NCBI GenBank assembly: GCA_018367495.1
Contig: JAGZGB010000001.1
Span: 1-64,000, forward strand
Reading direction: 5' to 3'
DNA: 64,000 nt
From: Veillonella sp.
GTDB taxonomy: Bacteria; Bacillota_C; Negativicutes; Veillonellales; Veillonellaceae
Numbering within the stretch: position 1 is the first letter of the stretch; the number at the start of each line of letters is the position of its first letter. The position numbers and the translations under genes are program-made. Below, piece by piece: positions 45,922 through 55,865 of the stretch. The notes under the pieces were generated by a model. The model made no database searches and was not told the DNA's origin. It worked only from the letters and a program-made list of their open reading frames with translations.

Positions 45922-47202
45922 TTATTTTGCTGCCTTGATTACTTCTACGCCACCCATGTAAGGCACAAGGACCTTAGGAATCACAACAGAACCATCAGCT
46001 TGTTGGTAATTTTCCAAGATAGCTGCTACTGTACGACCTACTGCAAGACCAGAACCATTTAATGTATGAAGGAATTCTGGCTTACCTTTAGGTCCACGAC
46101 GGAATTTAATATTTGCACGACGAGCTTGGAAATCAGTCATATTAGAGCAAGAAGAAATCTCTCTATACTTGCCTTGAGCTGGCATCCATACCTCTACATC
46201 ATATGTTTTAGCAGAACCAAAGCCAATATCACCTGTACAAAGTGTAATTACACGGAATGGTAACTCCAATAAGCGCAATACTTCTTCTGCATTATCAGTC
46301 AATGTTTCTAATTCTTTGTAAGAATCTTCAGGTTTAGCTAATTTAACCATTTCAACCTTGTTGAATTGATGTTGACGGATAAGACCACGTGTATCACGGC
46401 CTGCAGAACCTGCTTCAGCACGGAAGCACGCAGTAAATGCAGTATAGTATTTCGGCAATTCCTCTTCGCTCAAGATTTCACCGCTATGATAGTTAGTCAA
46501 TGTAACCTCTGCAGTAGGGATCAAGAAGTATTCTGTATCCTCTACATGATACATATCTTCAGCAAACTTAGGTAATTGGCCAGTGCCTGTCAATGTCTCA
46601 CGAGTTACCATATATGGAGTCATCATTTCAGTGTAGCCTTGTTTGTCTACATGAAGATCAACCATAAAATTAATAAGAGCACGTTCTAAACGAGCACCTA
46701 ACCCTTTATATACAGTAAAACGAGCACCACTCATTTTACCCGCACGATTGAAATCTAATATATCAAGATTTTCACCTAGATCCCAGTGTGCTTGTATATC
46801 AAAGTCAAATTGACGTGGTTCGCCCCATTTACGTTGTTCCACATTTTCATCTTCATCAGCACCAACAGGAACAGATGCATCGCACATGTTTGGCAACATC
46901 AACGCCGCATCACGTAATTTTGCTTCTACACCGCGAATACGATTATCAAGCTCAGAAATATCATCGCCTACTTTTTTCATTTCTGCGATTTTATCATCCG
47001 CATTTTCCTTATTTCGTTTTAATTGGCTAATTTCTTCAGTTACAGAGTTACGAAGAGCTTTTAATTCTTCCACCTTACCAATTAACTGACGACGTTCATC
47101 ATAAGCGGATACAAAGGTTTCCAAATCGCCTTTTGTATGGCGATTGTCTAGGTTTTGTTGCACTAAATCAATATTTTCACGGACAAATTTCAAGTCTAAC
47201 AT
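45922..47202 (-). CDS. serS: Seryl-tRNA synthetase
   Basis: A 426-residue class II synthetase. The N-terminal helical arm (about residues 30-100, [23 protein letters not shown]) is followed by the catalytic core, with [41 protein letters not shown] (motif 2) and [20 protein letters not shown] (motif 3). The ATG at 47202 has GAGG eight bases upstream and begins [10 protein letters not shown] as in homologues; a seven-codon upstream extension is not used. No T-box leader is seen. It may be co-transcribed with the transaldolase gene, 13 bases away. Confidence 0.96.
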   Translation of the reverse strand: MLDLKFVRENIDLVQQNLDNRHTKGDLETFVSAYDERRQLIGKVEELKALRNSVTEEISQLKRNKENADDKIAEMKKVGDDISELDNRIRGVEAKLRDAALMLPNMCDASVPVGADEDENVEQRKWGEPRQFDFDIQAHWDLGENLDILDFNRAGKMSGARFTVYKGLGARLERALINFMVDLHVDKQGYTEMMTPYMVTRETLTGTGQLPKFAEDMYHVEDTEYFLIPTAEVTLTNYHSGEILSEEELPKYYTAFTACFRAEAGSAGRDTRGLIRQHQFNKVEMVKLAKPEDSYKELETLTDNAEEVLRLLELPFRVITLCTGDIGFGSAKTYDVEVWMPAQGKYREISSCSNMTDFQARRANIKFRRGPKGKPEFLHTLNGSGLAVGRTVAAILENYQQADGSVVIPKVLVPYMGGVEVIKAAK

Positions 47203-47325
47203 ACTATAAACCTCATCTTCCAACTATGCTACGAACAATATATTTAATACGTTTAAGTATACCATATATTGGTGTATTTATCATTAAATTATAAGTTGTC
47301 TACTAGTTTTGTAATTAATTTTATA

Positions 47326-48279
47326 CTATTCATCATCGTCTTCTTCTAGTAAATAATCTTTAGCCATCCATTTTCTGGTTCCTGTGAAGGAAATCGTTAC
47401 CCATTTTTCCGAAGAGTTTCCTCCGATTTCTTGATCAATTTCATTGCGAATAGCATCGATTTCTGCAATTGTTTGATACGGAAAGCTCTTACGAACTAAA
47501 ATATCAATTTCAATAATTCTAGTGTTACCATATACTTGTACGCTGGAAACATAATCTTTGAAATTGTACTTTTCCATATAACGATCCATAATTTCCTGCA
47601 CTTCATTGTGCAACGAAGTCGGTGCCCACCCCAACACTTGTTTTACAGATGGGATGATAATGCGGAACGCAGACGGTATCATTTGCACCGCTAATACAAC
47701 GAGAACAATGGGGTCAATATAAGATGCCCAATCAGCATATTCAGTTCCTTCTAACATGATAGCTACGACGAAACTGATTAAGATAGCTGCTTCTAACAAA
47801 GCATCAACATACCAACTTACATTATCAAATTTGATTAAGTTGGACTGCAGACTCTTATTAATGCGACGTACATATAAGTAATATATTGTGTCCGCCACTG
47901 TAAAGAAGATAGCATAATAAATAGCGGGTCCAAAATCTACATGACGACCACCCGATATAAGATCTGTAATACCACTAGATAAGGCATAGATTACAATTAG
48001 TAATATAAAAAATCCTTCTACGGCCAATACTAAGGGCTCAAACTGCCAATATCCAAACTGAAAGCGCTTACTTGTTTCACGTGCTATTAACTTAGCTGTC
48101 ATTAACATCATGATCTTAATAACAACATCGACAAAGGAAAATACACCATCTAATAAGACTGCACTAGATCCCGTAACAATCCCCATTATAGTACCACTTA
48201 CTGCTACAAGAGCCATCAAACCAACGGATTGCATCAGTAGCTTTTGTTCTATAGAACGCCTTGCGCCTAATATATCCAT
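47326..48279 (-). CDS. Cation diffusion facilitator (CDF) family protein, atypical metal site
   Basis: A 317-residue membrane protein with about six hydrophobic helices and a C-terminal cytoplasmic domain (VQVYGNTRIIEIDILVRKS). The CDF pattern is clear in SSAVLLDGVFSFVD and FQFGYWQFEPL. However, the usual HxxxD or DxxxD metal pair reads FSFVD in helix 2 and SWYVD in helix 5, so one ligand of each pair is missing. The substrate and even transport activity are therefore uncertain. The ATG at 48279 follows GGGGGACTTG; a GTG four codons earlier is possible. It ends in an acidic LLEEDDDE. Confidence 0.75.
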   Translation of the reverse strand: MDILGARRSIEQKLLMQSVGLMALVAVSGTIMGIVTGSSAVLLDGVFSFVDVVIKIMMLMTAKLIARETSKRFQFGYWQFEPLVLAVEGFFILLIVIYALSSGITDLISGGRHVDFGPAIYYAIFFTVADTIYYLYVRRINKSLQSNLIKFDNVSWYVDALLEAAILISFVVAIMLEGTEYADWASYIDPIVLVVLAVQMIPSAFRIIIPSVKQVLGWAPTSLHNEVQEIMDRYMEKYNFKDYVSSVQVYGNTRIIEIDILVRKSFPYQTIAEIDAIRNEIDQEIGGNSSEKWVTISFTGTRKWMAKDYLLEEDDDE

Positions 48280-48381
48280 CAAGTCCCCCACTTTCTTAAT
48301 TTATATATCGTTTCATTATACACCAAGAAGATTGATGTGCAATATAAGGTCATACTCTTCAATCTAGCGAGATTAACTATA

Positions 48382-50571
48382 TTAAATAGATTTATCATAT
48401 TCTTTTTTTAATACATAGCTATATGCTTTTTTATAGCCATCTGATTGTTCTGTAATGTATACACCTTGTATCTCTGGTGCAAAACCAGGCAGTTGATTAA
48501 TACCTTCTTCTAAGGCTAAGAAATAGTCGCAAGCTGTCTTGGACCAACGCTCCCCTGGCTGTACACATATTACACCTGGCGGATACGGAAGAGCCCCTTC
48601 AAGGGCAATACGTCCTTCTGCTTCGCTTAGCGGTATTAAGTCTCCTTTATTTCGTTGGAACTCAAAATTTGCCTCTTGTGGATTCATTACATAGTCAGGG
48701 AAGTATTCACGCGAGAATAATCGCTGTTGCAGAAGGCTTACATTTCTAGACTTATAAAAGTCATGCATTTCTTGGCATAAGTGACGAATGTGGTAGCCTT
48801 TATATTTATCTATATGACTATAGTAAATCGATGGCAATACCTCTTCCATCGGTGCATCGCGATCTATGAGTTCTTCAAATCGAATGAGTTCCGCCACGAG
48901 TGCATCCATTTTACGCTTAGATTCTGCCGGTGTCATAAGAAATAAGATTGTATTCAAATCACATTTTTCAGGGATAATTCGATTTTCCCGTAAATAATTA
49001 GCAAGAATATTCGCAGGAATACCAAATTCTTCATATACTCCAGATTCCACATTGATTCCTGGTGTAATCAGTTGGAATTTGCAAGGATCGATGAAATACT
49101 GCCCTTCACCATAGCCCTTAAAAGAGTGCCACTTAGCCGCTGGCTCAAAAGCAAAATAATTTACATCCCCCGCCATATCGTGCGTATTTCCATCTTCCCA
49201 TTTTTTGTCATGCACTATCGGTGGTACTAAAGGTCGGAGATATTTGCATTGTTTCAATACGTCTTTACGAGCATCAATAGCCACTTCAACACATTCACGC
49301 CATAGTTTTTGTCCCAACTCACCTTCATGGATTTTTGCATTTACATCGAGAGATGCAAACAGTGGATAAAATGGAGAAGTAGATGCATGCATCATAAAGG
49401 AGTTATTAAAACGTTTATGATCGACATAACGATCTTGCCCTTTTATATGGCTATCCTTTTTATGAATTTGAGATGTTTGTGAAAAGCCAGCTTGTTGCTT
49501 ATGCACTGATTGAGTGACTAAAATTCCAGGATCATTTGGACCTAATTCTAACAGCAACGGACTACAATCTTTCATCATAGGGATAAACTGTTCATATCCA
49601 ACCCAAGCAGAGTCAAAGAAAATATAATCACAAAGATGACCTATTTTATCTACTACTTGACGAGCATTATAAATCGTACCATCATAGGTTCCCAATTGAA
49701 TGACTGCTAATCGAATAGGGCGCTTTAAATTTGCTTTTTCAGGTGATTTTTCAGCCACTAATTGACGTATATAACTTTCATCAAAGCAATGATCTAATAT
49801 ACCCCCAATAGAGCCGAAGGGATTACGTGATGTTTCAAGATATATAGGTGTAGCACCAGACATAACTAAACCACCATGGCAGATAGATTTATGATTGTTA
49901 CGATCATATAAAATAATATCCCCTGGAGTTAAAAGAGCATTCAGTACTACCTTATTAGCTGAAGATGTACCATTCAACACAAAATAGGTTTTATCAGCAT
50001 TATAAACTTTGGCTGCATGAGCTTGCGCATCATAAGCATAGCCTTCATGAATTAAGAGATCCCCTAATTTGACATCTGCATTACAAAGGTCTGCTCTAAA
50101 TATGTTTTCTCCAAAGAAATTGTAAAAAGCACGACCTGTAGGATGTTTATAGAAGAACTGGCCACCTTGATGTCCCGGGCAATCAAACTGCAAATTTTGG
50201 TCTCCCACATAATCAGATAAAGCACTAAAAAATGGTGGTAAAATAGATGCTTCATAATTTGTCACAAGTTTCTCTATCTCTAATGTACAGTCGTCAATAC
50301 TCATAGATGAGAGCTCTATAATGGACGTGATACGATTTTCATAAAGAGATATATCTTTAGATACATCAGATGTATCCAATCTTAGGACAATAAGAGGTAT
50401 ACCAAAGGAGCTAATTTGATTATTATTCACAAGCTCTAGCTCACCATCGCCGATAACAACAGCACCTACATCTATAAAATCTGTTTCAAAAATACCAACA
50501 CATGTACGTCCCTCTATAGATTTAATTCTGGATTGTACGAAATCAGATAAAGCAACCTTTAAATGTTTCAC
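48382..50571 (-). CDS. Ornithine decarboxylase, PLP-dependent (SpeC/SpeF type)
   Basis: A 729-residue fold-type I decarboxylase making putrescine from ornithine. An N-terminal wing-like domain (about 1-110), the PLP domain with LNGTSSANKVVLNALLTPGD, FDSAWVGYEQ and the Schiff-base Lys in TQSVHKQQAGFSQTSQIHKK, and the C-terminal part are complete. ENIFRADLCNADVKLGDLLIHEG (read in two parts) and EGALPYPPGVICVQPGE mark ornithine rather than lysine or arginine enzymes. Start codon GTG with GAGGAT upstream. No ornithine/putrescine antiporter lies next to it, so acid-stress use is not supported by context. Veillonella wall polyamines, which OmpM SLH domains may bind, give a possible reason for it. 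Confidence 0.92.
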   Translation of the reverse strand: MKHLKVALSDFVQSRIKSIEGRTCVGIFETDFIDVGAVVIGDGELELVNNNQISSFGIPLIVLRLDTSDVSKDISLYENRITSIIELSSMSIDDCTLEIEKLVTNYEASILPPFFSALSDYVGDQNLQFDCPGHQGGQFFYKHPTGRAFYNFFGENIFRADLCNADVKLGDLLIHEGYAYDAQAHAAKVYNADKTYFVLNGTSSANKVVLNALLTPGDIILYDRNNHKSICHGGLVMSGATPIYLETSRNPFGSIGGILDHCFDESYIRQLVAEKSPEKANLKRPIRLAVIQLGTYDGTIYNARQVVDKIGHLCDYIFFDSAWVGYEQFIPMMKDCSPLLLELGPNDPGILVTQSVHKQQAGFSQTSQIHKKDSHIKGQDRYVDHKRFNNSFMMHASTSPFYPLFASLDVNAKIHEGELGQKLWRECVEVAIDARKDVLKQCKYLRPLVPPIVHDKKWEDGNTHDMAGDVNYFAFEPAAKWHSFKGYGEGQYFIDPCKFQLITPGINVESGVYEEFGIPANILANYLRENRIIPEKCDLNTILFLMTPAESKRKMDALVAELIRFEELIDRDAPMEEVLPSIYYSHIDKYKGYHIRHLCQEMHDFYKSRNVSLLQQRLFSREYFPDYVMNPQEANFEFQRNKGDLIPLSEAEGRIALEGALPYPPGVICVQPGERWSKTACDYFLALEEGINQLPGFAPEIQGVYITEQSDGYKKAYSYVLKKEYDKSI

Positions 50572-50663
50572 AGCATCCTCCTTTCATAGCTTTGGATTTC
50601 ACTCTACATATACTATCAGAATACATATAGAATAAATCACAGTATTCAAAACATATAATGAAT

Positions 50664-50694
50664 AAAAAAGCCCCCTACTCAAAGAATAGGGAGC
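50664..50694 (-). terminator. Rho-independent terminator after lysS
   Basis: An 11-bp stem, complete when G-U pairs on the minus-strand RNA are counted, with a 3-nt loop and six T, 15 bases past the lysS stop. Confidence 0.88.
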
Positions 50695-50708
50695 CTTTTG
50701 CTTTTAGA

Positions 50709-52232
50709 TTATTCAGCTGCTTCTTCTTCAGCTTCAATATGCTTAGGAGCTTCTGGTTTCATCAACGGGAACAACAATACATCGCGGATGGATGCAGAGT
50801 CTGTCAAGAACATAACAAGACGGTCAATACCAACACCTAAACCCGCTGTTGGCGGTAAACCGTATTCGAGAGCTGTAACAAAGTCTTCATCCATTCGGTG
50901 AGCTTCATCATCGCCAGCTTCGCGTTCTTTCAATTGATCCAAGAAACGTTGTTTTTGGTCGATTGGGTCATTTAACTCGGAGAAGCCATTTGCTAATTCA
51001 CGACCATAAATGAATGCTTCAAAACGTTCTGTAGCCAATGGATTTTCACGACTTGCTTTCGCAAGTGGAGAAATTTCTTTCGGATGACCATATACGATAG
51101 TTGGTTGAATCAAGTTTTCTTCTACATAATCTTCGAAGCAAAGATTTAAGATTTTACCAACACCATCATTTTCTGTGTATTCTACATTTAAACGATCGGC
51201 AATAGCACGAGCTTCTTCTACAGTAGTAACTGCATCAAAGTCTTCACCAGTGTATTTTTTTACACCTTCAGCCATTGTGATACGATTCCAAGGTGGAGTC
51301 AAATTGATTTCTGTACCTTGATATGTAATTTCTTGTGTACCTAGAACTTCTTGAGCACAGTAAGACACAAGATTTTCAGTTAAGCGAATTGCATCCTCAA
51401 CATCGCCATAAGCTTGGTAAGATTCAATAGTAGTGAACTCTGGGTTATGACGGTTGTCGATACCTTCGTTACGGAAACAACGGTTCATTTCGAATACGCG
51501 ATCCATACCACCAACGATCAAACGTTTGAGGTACAATTCTGGTGCAATACGCATGTAAATATCGATATCAAGCGCATTATGGTGTGTGATAAATGGACGA
51601 GCAGCAGCACCACCAGGGATAGCATGCATCATTGGTGTTTCTACTTCCATGAAACCATCATGCATCATGTATTCACGAATTTTAGCAACAATTTGGGAAC
51701 GTTTAACAAATGTATCACGCACTTCAGGATTTACAATCAAATCAACATAACGTTGACGGTAACGAAGTTCTGTATCTTTTAAACCATGCCATTTTTCAGG
51801 TAATGGACGTAAAGATTTAGACAACAAGGTTAATTTATTAACTTTAATTGTAACTTCCCCCGTATGAGTTTTAAATACGTGACCTTCTACACCGACGATA
51901 TCACCGATATCGAGCATTTTTACGTATTTATAGTTATCTTCGCCCAAGACATCTTTACGGAAGTATACTTGAATATCACCAGATTTATCACGCACATTCG
52001 CAAATGCCGTTTTACCATGGGAACGAATTGTCATCAATCGACCTGCAATAACTACAGGTTGACCGTCATATTTCAAGAAGAAGTCATCTTTGATTTCTTT
52101 TGCATTATCTTTTACAACAAAACGTTGACCAAATGGATAGATACCATCTGCTTCGTATTCAGCCAATTTGTCGCGGCGAATTTGCATTTGCTCATTCAGC
52201 TCTTCTTGTACATTTTTAATTTCTTCACTCAT
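50709..52232 (-). CDS. lysS: Lysyl-tRNA synthetase, class II
   Basis: A 507-residue synthetase. The N-terminal OB-fold anticodon-binding domain (about 55-160: [26 protein letters not shown] in parts) is followed by the class II core: [56 protein letters not shown] (motif 2) and [22 protein letters not shown] (motif 3). The C-terminus ends in an acidic [10 protein letters not shown]. It follows greA by 29 bases and both probably share a transcript, with greA first. Confidence 0.97.
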   Translation of the reverse strand: MSEEIKNVQEELNEQMQIRRDKLAEYEADGIYPFGQRFVVKDNAKEIKDDFFLKYDGQPVVIAGRLMTIRSHGKTAFANVRDKSGDIQVYFRKDVLGEDNYKYVKMLDIGDIVGVEGHVFKTHTGEVTIKVNKLTLLSKSLRPLPEKWHGLKDTELRYRQRYVDLIVNPEVRDTFVKRSQIVAKIREYMMHDGFMEVETPMMHAIPGGAAARPFITHHNALDIDIYMRIAPELYLKRLIVGGMDRVFEMNRCFRNEGIDNRHNPEFTTIESYQAYGDVEDAIRLTENLVSYCAQEVLGTQEITYQGTEINLTPPWNRITMAEGVKKYTGEDFDAVTTVEEARAIADRLNVEYTENDGVGKILNLCFEDYVEENLIQPTIVYGHPKEISPLAKASRENPLATERFEAFIYGRELANGFSELNDPIDQKQRFLDQLKEREAGDDEAHRMDEDFVTALEYGLPPTAGLGVGIDRLVMFLTDSASIRDVLLFPLMKPEAPKHIEAEEEAAE

Positions 52233-52261
52233 GTTATCGCCTCTTCGTCAGTAAATGAAAA

Positions 52262-52735
52262 TTATTGGATTGCTAACACTTTGAATGTAACAGGGCCATC
52301 TGGTGTGGATACTTCTACTTCATCACCTGTACGTTTACCCAAAATAGCTTTGCCTACAGGAGATTCGTTAGAGATACGATTGTTGAATGGATCCGCTTCA
52401 GAGGAGCCAACGATAACATATTCTAATTCATCATTGTACATTGTATCTAGTACAGTTACTTTGCTACCTACAGATACAACATCACCTTTTACAGATTCGT
52501 CGATGATTTTCGCAGTGTTAATTTTATTCTCAAGCTCTACAATATGACCTTCGATGAAAGCTTGTTCGTTTTTTGCATCGTCATATTCAGAGTTTTCACT
52601 AATATCGCCATATTCAATAGCAGTCTTAATACGTTCAGACACTTCAATACGACGTACAGATTTATAATATGTTAATTCTTCTTCTAATTTCTTTAAACCT
52701 TCGGCGGTAAGTAATGTTTCTTTTACGTCTGCCAT
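52262..52735 (-). CDS. greA: Transcription elongation factor GreA
   Basis: A 157-residue factor that rescues backtracked RNA polymerase. The N-terminal coiled coil has [21 protein letters not shown] and [23 protein letters not shown] with the acidic tip (Asp/Glu) that reaches the polymerase centre. The C-terminal FKBP-like domain has the [22 protein letters not shown] block. The length is normal. It is separated from dusB by about 126 bases. Confidence 0.97.
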   Translation of the reverse strand: MADVKETLLTAEGLKKLEEELTYYKSVRRIEVSERIKTAIEYGDISENSEYDDAKNEQAFIEGHIVELENKINTAKIIDESVKGDVVSVGSKVTVLDTMYNDELEYVIVGSSEADPFNNRISNESPVGKAILGKRTGDEVEVSTPDGPVTFKVLAIQ

Positions 52736-52771
52736 GGGTACCCCACTCTTTCTACATATAAATTAAATAAG

Positions 52772-52797
52772 AAAAAAGTGCCATAGTAAGATGACAC
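52772..52797 (-). promoter_or_regulatory. Hairpin with T run between dusB and greA (dusB-side terminator candidate)
   Basis: Minus-strand RNA arms GUGUCAU and AUGGCAC pair (one G-U) around a 6-nt loop and are followed by six U. It lies downstream of dusB and upstream of greA, so it would end dusB transcription or attenuate greA. Confidence 0.65.
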
Positions 52798-52861
52798 CTT
52801 ATCTTTTATTTCTAAATTATCTTAACCATTATATAAAAATACTGTACATTTGTCAATCTGA

Positions 52862-53848
52862 CTACATTTCAGACAGTATTTTATGATATGATTCTAGCTC
52901 ATTGTGAAAGCTTGTTACGGTATGAATTGTATTCACACGATTGCGCCAATATGCAGATTCAGGGAGTCCCTTCATATACCAGCCTGCGTGAGTGCGTATT
53001 TCCTTAACAGCCATACTCTCACCTTTGTATTGACATAATAGATCAAAATGCTGTAACAACATGTCGAGACGTTCAATATCGGTCGGAGCTGGTAACACTT
53101 CACCAGTCGCTAAATAGTGGTGAATGCGATCAAAGATCCACGGATTTCCCTGTGCACCACGACCAACCATTACCGCATCACAACCCGTTTCATCGAGCAT
53201 GCGTTTCGCATCCTCTGGTTCCACTATATCACCATTGCCAATAACTGGTATAGACACAGCCTCTTTTACAGCCTTAATATAGGACCAGTCCGCATGACCA
53301 CTGTACATTTGTTCCTTTGTACGGCCATGTACGGCGATAGCTGCAACCCCTATAGATTCTATGCGTTTTGCAAAATCTACTACATTGATAGATTCACTAT
53401 CCCAACCAATGCGCATTTTCACCGTTACAGGCACATCAACAGCCTTAACAGCAGCCTCTGCTACGCGTGCAGCTAAATCAGGATTCTTCATAAGTGCAGA
53501 GCCATCACCAGAGGAAACAACTTTTTTAACAGGACAGCCCATATTAATGTCTACAATCTCTGCTCCCGCATCGGCTACAACCTTTGCACCGATTGCAATA
53601 GCTTCTGGATTAGATCCAAAGATCTGCATAGAAACAGGGCGTTCTACTTCTTCAATGCGCAACAATTCATGAGTGCGCTCATTTTTATATTTAATACCCA
53701 TAGCACTTACCATTTCGGTACATACTAAGGCAGCACCATGTTCTTTGGCTAGTAGACGATAGGCAATATCGCTAACCCCTGCCATTGGCGCTAATATAGC
53801 CTGACCATCTATTGGGACGGACCCTATTTGCCATTGTTTATTATTCAT
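52862..53848 (-). CDS. dusB: tRNA-dihydrouridine synthase (DusB type)
   Basis: A 328-residue FMN enzyme reducing uridines in the tRNA D-loop. APMAGVSDIAYRLLAKEHGA opens the barrel; the catalytic Cys is in NMGCPVKKVVSSGDGSALMKNP. VKMRIGWD, VHGRTKEQMYSGHADW, PVIGNGDI and MVGRGAQGNPWIF bind FMN and substrate. A C-terminal helical domain (about 250-328) recognises tRNA. Firmicutes Dus genes often sit beside lysS, greA and ftsH, as here. The ribosome site is weak (GGGAAT). Confidence 0.95.
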   Translation of the reverse strand: MNNKQWQIGSVPIDGQAILAPMAGVSDIAYRLLAKEHGAALVCTEMVSAMGIKYKNERTHELLRIEEVERPVSMQIFGSNPEAIAIGAKVVADAGAEIVDINMGCPVKKVVSSGDGSALMKNPDLAARVAEAAVKAVDVPVTVKMRIGWDSESINVVDFAKRIESIGVAAIAVHGRTKEQMYSGHADWSYIKAVKEAVSIPVIGNGDIVEPEDAKRMLDETGCDAVMVGRGAQGNPWIFDRIHHYLATGEVLPAPTDIERLDMLLQHFDLLCQYKGESMAVKEIRTHAGWYMKGLPESAYWRNRVNTIHTVTSFHNELESYHKILSEM

Positions 53849-53868
53849 ATAATTCTATATTCCCTAAC

Positions 53869-53895
53869 AAAAAGGGTACAGCATAAGCTGTACCC
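53869..53895 (-). terminator. Rho-independent terminator after coaX
   Basis: A perfect 9-bp stem GGGTACAGC/GCTGTACCC with an ATAA loop, followed by five T on the minus strand. Confidence 0.9.
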
Positions 53896-53942
53896 GAATG
53901 TACACTACTTTATTACATATATGTAACTATATTATAGTAGCA

Positions 53943-54710
53943 TTATTTATTTCTTTCGTAAATAAGGCGTAACCCCTCTAATGTAAGCATGGGTTCTACA
54001 TGGTCAATGCAATCTGTGGCACTGCTAATAAGTTGTGCCAAACCACCTGTAGCTACGACAGTTACATGATCACCCATCTCTGCTTTCATACGAGATACGA
54101 GACCTTCTACTTGACCTACATACCCATAGAACATACCAGATTGCATAGAGGATACAGTGTTACGGCAAATAACTTGACCTGGGTCTCTTACATCAATACG
54201 TGGTAATTTTGCAGCCCTTTGGAATAGAGCCTCTGCAGAAATTGTAACACCTGGTGTAATTACCCCACCTATATAATCGCCATTATCTCGTACCGCACAA
54301 TAGGTTGTAGCCGTACCAAAGTCGATAATAATTAAGTCACCTTTATATTGTTCATGTGCAGCAACAGCGTTTACAATGCGGTCAGCCCCTACTTCACGAG
54401 GATTGTCATATTTAATCGCAATACCAGTCTTAGTGCCAGGCCCAACAATAAGAGGATTTACATTGAAATAGCGCAAGCATACGCGTTCTAATGTAGGCAT
54501 CAATGGTGGCACAACTGAGGAAATAATGATATCTTTAATATCTTTCACATCCACCTTACGGTCGTGAAAAAATAAGTTCATCATCAACATGCCATATTCA
54601 TCGGTGGTCCGTACGCGATCCGTGGAAATACGCCAGTGACCTACAAGCTCTGTCTTGTCGTATACACCGAGAACAATATTGGTGTTCCCCACATCAATTA
54701 CTAATAACAT
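53943..54710 (-). CDS. coaX: Type III pantothenate kinase CoaX
   Basis: A 255-residue ASKHA-fold kinase, the first step of coenzyme A synthesis from pantothenate. [17 protein letters not shown] (phosphate loop), [31 protein letters not shown] (in parts), [14 protein letters not shown] and ATGGLAQLI are family signatures. Type III kinases resist feedback by CoA and need K+ or NH4+. It follows birA by nine bases, pairing CoA and biotin-enzyme functions in one unit, and AGGAGG-like GGAGGC precedes the ATG. Confidence 0.96.
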   Translation of the reverse strand: MLLVIDVGNTNIVLGVYDKTELVGHWRISTDRVRTTDEYGMLMMNLFFHDRKVDVKDIKDIIISSVVPPLMPTLERVCLRYFNVNPLIVGPGTKTGIAIKYDNPREVGADRIVNAVAAHEQYKGDLIIIDFGTATTYCAVRDNGDYIGGVITPGVTISAEALFQRAAKLPRIDVRDPGQVICRNTVSSMQSGMFYGYVGQVEGLVSRMKAEMGDHVTVVATGGLAQLISSATDCIDHVEPMLTLEGLRLIYERNK

Positions 54711-54719
54711 GAATGCCTC

Positions 54720-55694
54720 CTACTTGCGCGGACGAATTGACACGTCCCCTGCCACAACACGTTTAACTATCCCATCAGGGATTTTTACTAATAAATTACC
54801 ATCTTCATCAATATCTGTAGCTACTCCTTCATAAGTATTTCCTGGCGCTCTCACTTCAATTTCCTCACCAAGAGTTACCGATAATTGGCGCCATTCATTG
54901 AGAGTTTCCTCAAAGCCACTATCAAGAACTTCATAATATTGCTGTTCTAAAGATTCTAATATAATTTTAAAAGCTTCTGTCCGTTCAATCTCAATACCTT
55001 CCATTGTTAAGGACGTAGCAATCAACTTCAATTCTTCGGGCAACTCTTCTTGTTTTAGTTTAATATTAACACCTATGCCCATAATAATATAGGAAATTTC
55101 TTCCATAGATCCAGACATTTCAGTTAAAATACCCACTAATTTACGACCGTTTACAAGAATATCATTAGGCCATTTGATGCCCGCATCAGTAAGCCCCATT
55201 TTATGGAATGCTTTAGTCAATGCAACAGCAGCCATCAACGTACACTTAGGTGCATCTACAGGTGCAAAATCAGGGCGCAAAATGAGACTAAACCATATAC
55301 CTTTACCGAATGGAGAATACCATCCACGAGATAAACGACCACGGCCAGCAGCCTGTTCCTCTGTCACAACTACAGTGCCTTCCTCTGCACCTTGTTGTGC
55401 TAAACGACGAGCTTCTAGGTTAGTAGATTCGGTAGTATCCATATAGACATACCGCTTTCCAAATACATCTGTTTTTAAGATTTGCTTCATTGCTAATGGA
55501 CTCAACAAATCAGGTTCCTCCAATAATCGATACCCCCTCTTGGTATAAGATTCTATTTTGTAGCCTTTTTGACGTAATGCCTTGATATGCTTCCAAATAG
55601 CTGTACGTGAAACATGACACGCTTCCGACATATCTTGTCCCGATACGAAACTACCTTGGTTTTGTCTCAAGAATTCTAATACTTCATCACGCAT
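54720..55694 (-). CDS. birA: Bifunctional biotin-protein ligase / repressor BirA
   Basis: A 324-residue protein. The N-terminal winged helix (residues 1-58: FVSGQDMSEACHVSRTAIWKHIKALRQKGYKIE) would bind DNA. The ligase core (about 80-265) has GRGRLSRGWYSPFGKGIWFS and IKWPNDILVNGRKLVGILTEMSG, and the C-terminal SH3-like domain is about 275-324. It biotinylates carboxylases; Veillonella uses a biotin-dependent sodium-pumping methylmalonyl-CoA decarboxylase, an important target by established knowledge. The DNA-binding domain suggests repression, and a matching inverted repeat sits at its own promoter. Confidence 0.95.
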   Translation of the reverse strand: MRDEVLEFLRQNQGSFVSGQDMSEACHVSRTAIWKHIKALRQKGYKIESYTKRGYRLLEEPDLLSPLAMKQILKTDVFGKRYVYMDTTESTNLEARRLAQQGAEEGTVVVTEEQAAGRGRLSRGWYSPFGKGIWFSLILRPDFAPVDAPKCTLMAAVALTKAFHKMGLTDAGIKWPNDILVNGRKLVGILTEMSGSMEEISYIIMGIGVNIKLKQEELPEELKLIATSLTMEGIEIERTEAFKIILESLEQQYYEVLDSGFEETLNEWRQLSVTLGEEIEVRAPGNTYEGVATDIDEDGNLLVKIPDGIVKRVVAGDVSIRPRK

Positions 55695-55712
55695 AGTTTA
55701 GAGCCCCTTTCT

Positions 55713-55732
55713 TTGTCAACCTAGGTTTACAA
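55713..55732 (-). promoter_or_regulatory. Inverted repeat at birA transcription start (operator candidate)
   Basis: On the minus strand: TTGTAAACC-TA-GGTTGACAA, arms of 9 bp with one mismatch. The half-sites look like the Firmicutes BirA half-sites TTGTtAACC/GGTTaACAA, but with 2 bases between them instead of about 14-16. It lies just downstream of the predicted -10, over the likely start point. Confidence 0.5.
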
Positions 55733-55736
55733 TTCG

Positions 55737-55765
55737 ATTGTACAAGTGTACCCTATAAAATGCAA
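55737..55765 (-). promoter_or_regulatory. Sigma70-type promoter for birA-coaX
   Basis: On the minus strand: -35 TTGCAT (55760-55765), 17-bp spacer, -10 TACAAT (55737-55742). The inverted repeat at 55713-55732 follows directly. Confidence 0.65.
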
Positions 55766-55785
55766 GGGTTATTTAAAATAATTAA

Positions 55786-55794
55786 TGGTATAAT
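55786..55794 (+). promoter_or_regulatory. Extended -10 promoter element for the ThrE-type gene
   Basis: TGGTATAAT is an extended -10 (TGn plus TATAAT at 55789-55794). No good -35 is seen. It diverges from the birA promoter about 50 bases away. Confidence 0.5.
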
Positions 55795-55865
55795 ATATGT
55801 AGTATTAAGTTATACCGTATGCAAAAGATAACAATAGTATGGTCTATCATTATCTAGGGAGATAT

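Noticed and set aside
47203..47325. Possible T-box leader before serS
   Set aside because: The upstream gap is only about 120 bases and lacks the conserved T-box sequence and a terminator/antiterminator pair.
51864..52547. Plus-strand open frame of 227 codons across lysS/greA
   Set aside because: Antisense to two conserved genes; Phe/Ile/Thr-rich composition typical of shadow frames.
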